From Brachypodium distachyon (taxonomy: Eukaryota > Streptophyta > Magnoliopsida > Poales > Poaceae), in NCBI RefSeq assembly GCF_000005505.3, contig NC_016134.3:26549584-26613583 (forward strand): a DNA stretch of 64,000 bases. Direction: 5' to 3'. This document shows, in pieces, positions 23,378 through 32,015 of the stretch (position 1 is the first letter of the stretch; the number at the start of each line of letters is the position of its first letter). A program made the position numbers and the translations under genes. The notes below the pieces were generated by a model, which ran no database searches, had not been told where the DNA came from, and was given only the letters and a program-made list of their open reading frames with translations.

Positions 23378-23600
23378 CAGTGGCGGGTTTCATACGAATC
23401 ACCGCCACTGGTGAGTTGGACAAGATTTGGGAAATCTGTAAGTCCTGTAGCACTCACCAGTGGCGGGTTTCAGGAAAATCACTGCCACGGGTGCCCGCTT
23501 CCGGTGGCGGGTTTCCCTGTAATCACCGCCACTGGTACCCCTTCCCGTGGCGGGTTTCAGGGAAATCACCGCCACCGGTGGCCGTCTGCGGGCTGCCGCG
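23378..23600. repeat. Internal CCAGTGGCGG array, left element, inner side
   Basis: Eight or so CAGTGGCGG / CCGCCACTGG motifs end in a GCGGGCTGCCGCGCGAGGCG segment that is found inverted at 26305-26340 in the right element. Confidence 0.7.
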
Positions 23601-23616
23601 CGAGGCGAGGTGGGAG

Positions 23617-23643
23617 TTTGCTCAGACTGTAACACGCAGGTTT
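23617..23643 (-). other. 27-bp inverted scar of transposase sequence at the head-to-head junction
   Basis: These 27 bases are the exact reverse complement of 23841-23867 inside the plus-strand transposase remnant. They follow the left element's inner array directly and precede the plus-strand transposase codons. I read them as all that is left of the left element's own minus-strand transposase gene, so they mark where two oppositely oriented elements were joined. Confidence 0.75.
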
Positions 23644-23649
23644 ATTTTC

Positions 23650-25369
23650 AGAACAGCAAGCTGTACAAGCCAAAGGATGTCGAGATGCACTTGATGATGC
23701 ACCACGCGGACAAGTCAAAAGATGGACTAAAGGCACAGAAGGACCTGTAGTGGATGGGGATAAGGGAGAAGCTGTGGCCGATAGAGGAAGAGGCGCCGCA
23801 GGAAAACAAGGATGGTGAACGCACGATATATACGCGATACAAACCTGCGTGTTACAGTCTGAGCAAAACCGACCTGCATAGAATGTGCGAGTGTCTCCAT
23901 GGCATCAAAGTTCCATCGAACTACTCATCCAGCATCAAGAAACTCATTGACATGAAGAGCCACAAGCTGGTTGGCATGATGTCTCATGACTGCCACGCGA
24001 TTCTCATGCGGCTACTTTTGGTTGCAATAAGAGGCTGCATGGAGCCATGGGTGAGAGAGACGGTCATGTAGCTCTGTGACTTCTTCGACACGATCGGCCA
24101 GAAGTCCATCACGGTGGACCGTTGCCTGCAACTGAGGGACGCAATGATACAGATATTGTGCGAATGTGAGATGTTCTTTCCCCCAACGTTCTATGACATT
24201 ATGGTCCATCTGATGGTCCACGTCGCCGATGAGATCTTGTTGTTAGGGCCATCGTTCCTGCACAACATGTTTGGGCCCGAACGATACAACGGGTTGCTGA
24301 AGCGATATGTTCGTAACAGAGGGCGTCCCGAAGTAAGCATCATGGAAGGCTATCATGCAGAAGAGTGCGTTGAGTTCTGCACTGATTTGTTGGCGGACCG
24401 CAAACCCACAGGGGTCCCCCAATCACGACATAAGGGGAAGCTAGAAGGTGAAAGTGGGCTTGGCCGGAAGGAGCTTGATGTGCATGCCTGCCAAAGAATG
24501 GACGACTTTATAAGAGCACACACAATGGTGCTGCAACTCACGCTAGAGTCGAGCCGTTCATCGACATGCACATCGAGGAACTTCGAAACCTCAACCCTAA
24601 CAGGAATGATGATTGGATCCAGCGAAAACACAATTCTACATTCACCATGTGGCTGAAGGATCTTTGGTATCCGAGGGCTGCGGCGAATGAAGATGAAAAG
24701 ATTGTCCAGAAGTTGTCACGGCTTCCCGACCGCAACGTCGTGACATACCATTCGTACGCAATGAATGGGTATACGTACTACAACAAGGCTCAAGACCGTA
24801 AGAGTACGTACCAAAACAGTGGTATAGTGCTCGTAGCTGAGACGGGGACTGACAGTGAAGGCCAGACTGAAGCGTACTACGGCGTGGTCGAAGAGATCTG
24901 GAAGCTTGACTACACCTTCACCACCATCGCCATGTTTCGCATCAAATGGGCACGCGATGTCAGGCATGAAGATCATAGGTTCACAACATTGATTCTGCCA
25001 AAAGAGGTTCCTCGTCATCAGGTGAACGTCAAAAGAATCTCGGCACTGCTTCAACCATGGCTATTTGCTTCCAAATGCAAACAAGTCTTCTTCGTAGAAG
25101 ACCCAATGGCAAAAAACCACGTAGTCATGAGGAGAGGTACAAGGAGCATTGTTGGGGTCGACGGAGTAACTTCACAACAAGACTATGAAGGTTTCCCCGA
25201 TCCCACGACCAGGCAACAAGAAGAGGTGGCAAGACGGACGATCCAGACAAGAAAAAAGTCAAAATTACCCACACAAGACGGGGCCTACACCAGAAGCAGC
25301 CACGATGAGGTCCAAACGTATAAGAGGAAAGAGAAGACAACAAAGAAGAAAGACAAGATTGTCCAATAG
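23650..25369 (+). pseudogene. CACTA transposase (TNPD/Transposase_21 type) remnant, C-terminal half
   Basis: The remnant starts with a few N-terminal codons (SKLYKPKDVEMHL) fused to a downstream ADKSKDG segment. Compared with the copy at 49755-54151 this is a deletion of about 1.6 kb that removes the catalytic core. It then runs through a DUF4218-like region (FPPTFYDIMVHLMVH, near 24180) and a DUF4216-like region (GIVLVAETGTDSEGQ, near 24820) to a basic tail ending at 25369. Stops lie at 23748-23750 and 24069-24071, and one base is missing near 24547 relative to the other copy. TNPD-type proteins cut the element ends; this copy could not. Confidence 0.85.
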
Positions 25370-25599
25370 TTCACTATTTGTGTAATTTTGATCAATTATG
25401 CTCGTTGATGATTTTAAATGTAATTTGAATTCTAAGGTTCGAATCTTAACTTTTTCAAATTTGAAAACAAATGCCGTAAATGTGTTTTCAATGTAATTTC
25501 AATTCTAACAAGGTTCGAATGTTAACTTGTTCAAATTTGAAAACAAATGCCGTAAATTTTTATTTGCTTGTTTTCATCATCATAAAGGAGAAAAAAAAA

Positions 25600-26360
25600 A
25601 GTTTTTAAGCCCGCCCGGGTCAACTAGGCTGTTCGGGTTCGGTCCCAGCCAGGCGAACCCGGGAGCAGCCTACTACCTACTAGGCCAGAGCGGACCCAGG
25701 CCCACGGGGCTGTTATCCGAGCCCACAAAGAACAGTACAGGCACCAGGCCCACGGGCCAGGCGAGGAGCACAGCAGAAAGGCGAGAGGATTAATCGGAAG
25801 CTGATGGGAGAAGGGAGGAAAGCCTTATATGCTGGTCGAACCACCTATAAACTAGCGAGGTGGGACTAAACTCCCATCTCGCCTCGCGCGGAGCCCATAG
25901 AAGGACACCAGTGGTGGTTATTACAAGGAAACCCGCCACTGGAAGGGTACCAGTGGCGGTTATTACCAGGAAACCCGCCACTAGAAGGAACACCAGTGGT
26001 GGTGATTTACGTGAAACCAGAAAAGGAGGCAAAAAAGTTTTTTTAGCCCGCCCGGTCAACTAGGCTGTTTCGGGTTCGGGCCCAGCCAGGCCAGAACCCG
26101 GGAGCTGCCTACTACCTACTAGGCAGAAGAGCACGGGCCCACGGGGCTATAATCCGAGCCCACAAAGAACAGTACAGGCACCGGGCCCATGGGCCAGGCG
26201 AGGAGCACAAGAGACAGGCGAGAGGATTAATCGGAAGCTGATGGGAGAAGGGAGGAAAGCCTTATATGCTGCTCGAACCGCTTCTAAACTAACGAGGTGG
26301 GACTAAACTCCCACCTCACCTCGCGCGGCAGCCCGCAGAAGGGGTACCAGTGGCGGTGAT
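25600..26360. repeat. Direct duplication of an AGCCCGCCCGG..CCAGTGGCGG segment
   Basis: The segment from AGCCCGCCCGGGTCAACTAGG to the CAGTGGCGG motifs occurs at about 25607-26025 and again at 26045-26360. The same double unit is present at 54418-54870 and 54876-55290, so the duplication predates the separation of these elements. Confidence 0.75.
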
Positions 26361-26510
26361 TACAGGTAACCCGCCACCGGAAGCAGCCACCAGTGGTGGT
26401 GATTTTGCTGAAAGCCGCCACTGGTGAGTGCTACAAGACATGGGATTTCCCAAATCTTCTCCAAATCACCAGTGACGGTTATTTTCCTGAAACCCGCCAC
26501 TGGTAATGAT
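26340..26510. repeat. Internal CCAGTGGCGG array, right element, inner side
   Basis: Motif pairs CAGTGGCGGTG / CCGCCACTGG surround GTGAGTGCTACA and lead up to the conserved block. This is the inverted counterpart of 23378-23600. Confidence 0.7.
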
Positions 26511-26520
26511 TTCAGAATGC

Positions 26521-27133
26521 ACTATTATAATCCTATTATATTCTCTGCGTTCACAAAAAATATAGCAGTTTTACTTTTAGGTGTATAGTAATATTGTTTG
26601 TTCCCAATACAAGTTTTAGTTATTAATTCATACTATTTCATACAAATTTCTGTGATTATGTCTGGCTTTGGTGCTAATTTAATTCCATAAAATTAAATTT
26701 TCATCAAAATGAGCTGAAACTTGGCATGGGAACACCTCTCAGTCTGATGAAGCCACGTGGAAAAAATCAATCCCAAAGTTGTTATAATGTTACAATTTGG
26801 ATGTTGGCTTAGAAGATATCAGAGATATCTACCTAGATGATCCTAATATGTTATTCTTATGGGCTTCATTTGGAATTTTGACACCAAACTTCATATACAG
26901 GCATATTGTTGTGTGAGCAGACTCCATGCCAAATATCAGACCATTCTGAGCAATTTTGTAATTTATAACAATTTTTAACCACAGTAAACACTACAAAAGC
27001 ATAAATATTTCAACTTTAGCAATGTATTTAGCATTGAAATCTTTAGTGAGACAAGATTTATCATACACTTGAAAGTACAGGTGCCATAATTTTCAGAGAG
27101 ACACAGAATATAATACGAATATAATACTAGAGC
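26521..27133 (+). repeat. Conserved ~613-bp block with imperfect inverted ends (right copy)
   Basis: It begins ACTATTATAATCCTATTATA and ends AATATAATACGAATATAATACTAGAGCC in part, which is loosely inverted. It matches the left copy (22754-23358) inverted. The third copy at about 55350-55525 is cut after 180 bp by an LTR. No long open frame is present. Confidence 0.6.
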
Positions 27134-27337
27134 CAAAATAATAACCAGTGGCGGTTCTATGCACTACCTCCGCCACTACTACATGGAACAGGGATGTGGT
27201 TAACCCTCACTCCTGTTCCAATTACCAGTGGCGGGGTTTTCACATACCCGCCACTGGTGGGTCACCAATGGCGGGTAACCCTAGGAAGGGTCTCCAGTGG
27301 CGGGTATCCGCGAAATAACCGCCACTGGAGACCCTTC

Positions 27338-27346
27338 CTATAAATC
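27338..27346 (+). promoter_or_regulatory. TATA box of the right ORF2
   Basis: CTATAAAT lies right after the last CCGCCACTGG motif of the array and about 155 bp before the ATG at 27498. Confidence 0.55.
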
Positions 27347-27497
27347 TTACAGGGTGAGACTTCGCGAAATTTTTGTATTCGAGAAGTGCGTCTTTCTCAT
27401 AGACTAGCAGCGCTCATCCCCGAACCCTAGGCGAAGCCCTGCCCGACTCCGCCGCCGCCGCCACCCTTCCCCGCCGCCCTTTCCCGCCACCGCCGCC

Positions 27498-29830
27498 ATG
27501 TCGCAGAACGACAAGTCCGGGGCCGGGGGGTCGCAACGGACGATGAGGAGCAGGAAGCCCCTCGCCCCACAGGTCCCCCCGCCGGCCGCCGGATCCGGAT
27601 CCGGCAGCCCCGCCTTGCCGCCGCCTGGCCCACATCGCCGGGTGCGCGGCCGGGCCGCCTCGACGCCGTCGCCGCCGCCGCCGCCGGCCGCCTCCGCCCC
27701 GGCCGCCTCCCTCGCCGTCGCGACCCGGTATGCTTAGGGTTGAATCTTATTATTTATGTTTAGTTAGGTTTTAAAATATTATTGTTCATGTTTAGTTAGG
27801 GTTTAAAATCTTTAGTTCTATAGTTAATTAGGGTTGAATCTTATTGTTTATGTTTAGTTAGGGTTTAAATATTGTTGCTTATGTTTAGTTCTATAGTTAG
27901 TTAGGGTTGAATCTTGCTGGTTTTTTTAAATTAGGGTTCCTGTTTATGTTTAGTTAGGATTTAAATATTGTTTTTTATGTTTAGTTCTAGCTATTTAGGG
28001 TTTATATTGGTGTTTATGGTTAAGTATTGATGTTATTGCTATTTATGTTTTAATGATACATGGATGTGATCCCGACCATCGTGTCGGTTGATATGACGAA
28101 TGTGGGCCCGGCCATCATGCCGGGTCGTTGAGAAGGGTCCGGCCATTGTGCCGAGGGGGTATATGTGGGTGGGAGTTTTTTTTATGCAGGTATAACATTT
28201 GGGTAGACTCATTTGTTGTTTTACAGCAATGGTCATGCTGAAATTTTCTTGTTTTACAGCATAGGTCATGCCGAATTTTTCTGTTTTTTTAAATTACTTT
28301 TATAAGTGTTGGATAGGAACCTCAGGCTCGCGTTGAAGAGGTGCCTGAGCAGCCACCGGTTGTGGAGGGAGAAGTAGAAGAAGAAGCGGGGGCATCTTCC
28401 TCGGGCTCAAAAATTGCCAGGAGCGAGGAGCAGCTGTTCCTTGAAAGAGCCGAGGAGCAGCTGCTCCTTCGCTAACGAGAAAAAACCTAGGGTGCGACGT
28501 CTCAGGCTACGGAGTCGATTACTCAGTCGAAGTCCAAGCGGGGGGCAAACAAGGTGCTGACGGAGTCATGGGTTGTCACCAAGCTGAACAAAGAAAACTA
28601 CCCAGAGGAACCGGTGGAGGCTGCAGAAAGATTCTCCAACACATGCAACGCCATCGTACGGGTACGCGCTCGGATCTATCAAAGATGGAGCGACGTCCTG
28701 GAAGCTATGAAGCAGGACTGTTACGAGGCGGCATGGAAGTGGTTCGTGCCTGCCAATGATGATAGCAGGAGACGGTTGGAGTGGCGGATGCACCAAGTCA
28801 TGAGGAAGGGCCAGAGCACGTGGCAATATAACTGCCAGAAGCTCATCGGCAAAGACTGGAAGACAGAGGTGAACAAGCACTGGAAGGGGATCTCGGAGGA
28901 AGACTAGGAGAGGTTCAAGGAGTGGGTCAGGTCAGATGAATTCAAGGCCAGCCAAAAATGGTACAAGGAGCTTCGTGAGAAAAAGCCCTTCGACCACCGC
29001 CTCGGCAGTCGTGGACGCCTTGGAAAGGAGAAGGTGTGGGCAAAGGAGGACGCCGCATTAGACCAAGCCGGTATACAGCCGAGGGTCCCAACTTTGCTTC
29101 GCGGTGAGCGCTCCAGCAAATCGTTGCAGTCGTCCATGACCGCAAATCAGTGGACGGGCCTGGAGCCTATGTGAGAGAAGCAAGAGGCTGCACTCGTAAG
29201 GCCTCGTCCTAACATCTTCTTTTATCGTTTTGGCTTCTTATACTCACATATAAGATTAACACCGCGCATGTTGTTTTTCGTATACAGGGTGCAATGGTAG
29301 AGTGGGGGTCAGATGGCTCTCACTCGTCTATCAACCAACAGTGGGATGATGCCATCAGCTACGCTCTGCAACGAAATGAGCACGGGGGCCATATGCGAGG
29401 TTTCGGTTCCTGGCCCGTTCGCAGGCAAATGGCGAAAGAGGTTCCCGCAAAAGCAGAAGGGTGCCGACGGAGTCGTGGGTCGTCACCAAGCTGACCAAAA
29501 GAAAACTACCCGGAGGAACCAGTGGAGGCCGCAGAAAGATTCTCCAACACATGCAACGCCATCGTACGGGTACGCGCTTGGATCTATCAAAGATGGAGCG
29601 ACCTCCCGGAAACTATGAAGCAGGACTATTACGAGGCGGCATGGAAGCGATTTGTGCCTGCCAATGATGATAGCAAGAGACGGTTGGAGTGGCGGATGCA
29701 CCAAGTCATGAGGAAGGGCCAGAGCACATGGGAGTATAACTGCCGGAAGCTCATCGGCAAAGACTGGAAGACAGAGGTGAACAAGCACTGGAAGGGGATC
29801 TCGCAGGAGGATTATTTATCTGTGCTGTGC
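27498..29830 (+). pseudogene. CACTA ORF2 (Transposase_24-like), right copy, 3' end lost
   Basis: The ATG at 27498 opens a Pro/Ser/Ala-rich first exon (to about 27727) with a donor GTATGC. A long intron holds repeated TTAGTTAGGG-like units. A second exon begins near 28320 with an acidic stretch, then a Transposase_24-type region (KWYKELREKKPFDHRL and neighbours, 28554-29170). Stops lie at 28905-28907 and 29172-29174. About 330 bp (28553-28880) is repeated with divergence at 29464-29795, and after that the frame runs directly into the 3' untranslated region. The Ulp1-like part present in the left copy is therefore missing. The two ORF2 copies are transcribed away from each other. Confidence 0.75.
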
Positions 29831-29894
29831 TGTATTCCTGCTATTTCTGTGCTAAAGGATTATTTATTTTTATAAATAATTCATTTATTTTTTT

Positions 29895-30278
29895 TCGGGA
29901 AAAAATAGTACCAGTGGCGGTTAAAACCACTGCCACTGAAAAAATAGTAGTGGCGGTTAGACACGACCGCCACTGGAAAAGGTTCGAGTGGCGGTGGCCA
30001 TAGACCGCCACTGGAAAATGTCCAGTGGCTGGTTCTTCGCCCGCCACTGATGTACTCCACGCACTTTTCGGGTGGTGCCGGAGGGATTTACAGTGGCGGT
30101 TTGTGGATCTTCGGTGGCGGGTATTATACCCGCCATTGGTGATCTCGGAGCAACAGTGGCGGGTATTTCACCCGCCACCGGTGCCAAAATCTCCAATGAC
30201 GCAGAGTTGGTGGCGGGCGTGATCACCGCCACCAATCCCATTTTTTGACCGCCACTAGAGGGGTTTTCTGGAGTAGTG
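29895..30278 (+). repeat. CACTA 3' subterminal array and terminal inverted repeat, right element
   Basis: CAGTGGCGG / CCGCCACTG motifs alternate up to the end GGTTTTCTGGAGTAGTG at 30278. The region before it (29815-29895) is the reverse complement of 18690-18770 in the left element, with the same ATAAATAATTCATTTATT core. Confidence 0.8.
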
Positions 30279-30720
30279 TGGACCGGGCATGCAATTGCGG
30301 CGTCTTTGGATGTCGTAGCCTCCTTGGAGGCATTGCATTTGGAGCCTTCGTCTGGCAGGAGTTGTTGCGTTGAGCCTAGCTGGGGCTTGCGGGGATTCAT
30401 GAGCTGCACCTGTTGGGGCAACCTCTTCTTTGCTCCGGTTGCTGGAAAAGCCCAGCTCTGCCTACCTTCTTCTGGCGTTTAGGAGTTGTTCCCTGTGCGG
30501 CGGCGTTGGAGCGGATGGCGATTCGCTTTTGCGGTTGTGACTTGTATGTCGGTTTTGTTTTGTAATGCTCGTTGTTAGGGTTTTCGCGCGGCTTTCCTTG
30601 AAGAATAAGCCGTGCATTATGTGGTTTTCGGCTCGGTTTTCCAAACTAAACGGAACCATTCTATTCTTCTTAATGAAATGTAGGATCACCCTGTCCTCTT
30701 GTCGAGGTTCCGTCAAAAAA
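30279..30720 (+). mobile_element. Possible LINE 3' tail
   Basis: A G/T-rich stretch with little coding potential ends in TTCTTCTTAATGAAATG, then GTCGAGGTTCCGTCAAAAAAA. The ending looks like the 3' tails of grass LINE elements, with a short poly-A at 30714-30720. No reverse transcriptase or endonuclease codons are seen upstream because the CACTA end adjoins it. Confidence 0.35.
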
Positions 30721-31267
30721 ATGTTCATCTCGTCGAGCATCATTGCCTGCCAGCTCGTATTGAGCTCAGCTTTAGCGAATCTTATTGCCCTTTTTGTATT
30801 TCTTCATAAAAAAATGCATGCCAATAATGCAAAAGTACGGTCGATGGATGACAGGAAAACTGAATTTATAAACTCTATAAAGTTGAAACCCACTAAGTGC
30901 AGTTAATTTAGCAAGTTGCACATGCAGCCTATCCAGGTCATCATTCATCTAATATATAATTTTCGCTCAAAAAAATTATAATCTATAATCAGTTTATTCT
31001 CCAGTTATTTCCCTACGAGGCGCCTGGATACCACTTCCTCCCATCGTCTCTCTGCCTTCTTCACGAGCCAATTCTGCAGTTTCTCCACTCTTCAATTAAC
31101 TTCAACATTTATCCCGTCCTGCTAATCTTCCTCCAGCGCCCTTCCATCTCCCTCTGCAGCTTCTAGCCTCCCTGCTGTCCCTTCTTGCTCAAGCCCATGG
31201 ACAAGCCCCTTCATCCATCCACTCATATTCCACTTCAATTCGAGCTCCGTGCTCTGCTGCAGCTGGG
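30721..31267. other. Non-repetitive stretch, possible promoter of the gene start at 31268
   Basis: I see no transposon hallmark here. The last 240 bp are C/T-rich, like a 5' leader, and AT-rich sequence with TATATAAT near 30955 lies further up. Confidence 0.3.
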
Positions 31268-31398
31268 ATGGGGGGGAGATCTCTTCCTCGGTCTAATGGA
31301 GGATCCTTGCAAGCTCCGAAGGAACAGCTCCCTGCCTGCAGCACATGGGATCGATCTGACGACTCTTCATTTTCTGATCCTGATGAGTACCGATCTAG
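31268..31398 (+). pseudogene. Putative 5' coding exon cut off by a CACTA terminus
   Basis: An ATG at 31268 opens a frame of 44 codons rich in Ser, Asp and Arg (for example SDDSSFSDPDEYRSS) that runs up to the CACTA terminus at 31399, where codons of the array take over. The composition and the C/T-rich leader suggest a regulatory protein's N-terminus, but no family can be named. It could equally be chance coding in a non-genic stretch. Confidence 0.3.
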
Positions 31399-32015
31399 CA
31401 CTACTACAGAAAACCCCATCCGTGATCCCCCTCCAGTGGCGGTTAAAATGGACCAAAAAACAGACTGCCACTGGAGGCCTCTCGGGGCATCCACGAGCGC
31501 CACCAGTGGCGGTGACTATCACCGCCACTGGTGCTACACCAGCAGTGGCGGTGATTTTTCTTCACTGAAACAAATCACCGCCACTGATGTTGTAGCACGA
31601 GTGGCGGTGACTATCACCACCACTGGCGCTGCTCGTGGATGCCCCATTCGTTAGCAATGGCGAGCACCTGAAAAAACCGCCATTCGTGAGTCCGCACGTG
31701 ATGGGCTAGCTACTCAGCCAATCCTGACCTTCCCTTGACCGCTGCAGCACCAAACTGATCGCGTTTGGTACTCCAGCGGCCTAGGAAGTCACTGTTGACT
31801 GGTTAGCCACCGATAGGATGGGCAGCCGAATCCCTTTTATGTTGGTCAGATCGTTTGTAAACAAGCGAGGTGGGACTAAAGTTCTCAACAGTGGCGGTTG
31901 TTTCTTTAGGAAATTATAGGGAGATCACCAGTGGCGGGTAAGAAGTATAATCTTGCCCGCCACTGGTGAGGCCTCCAGTGGCGGTTTATGTGTCCACCCG
32001 CCGCTGGAGGTCACC

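Larger units (their letters stand above)
18394..30278. mobile_element. Head-to-head composite of two 5'-truncated CACTA (En/Spm) elements
   Basis: The outer ends are CACTACTCGAGAAAATCCC at 18394 and, reading inward on the minus strand from 30278, CACTACTCCAGAAAACCCC. Both outer ends carry the same 3'-type subterminal region followed by an ORF2 3' untranslated region. Left arm 18394-23620 (element on the minus strand) and right arm about 26305-30278 (plus strand) are inverted copies with the same order: subterminal array, ORF2, array, conserved block, array. A transposase remnant lies between them. The outer three bases (ACA, TGG) do not match and the flanks are unrelated, so this is not one simple insertion. 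Confidence 0.8.

Noticed and set aside
18394..30278. Treating this span as one intact CACTA insertion
   Set aside because: The outer triplets differ (ACA, TGG), the flanks are unrelated, and both ends have the 3'-type subterminal region.
18400..31980. Alternating CAGTGGCGG / CCGCCACTG repeats as a CRISPR array
   Set aside because: Spacing is irregular, units are inverted as often as direct, and they sit at CACTA ends in a plant genome.
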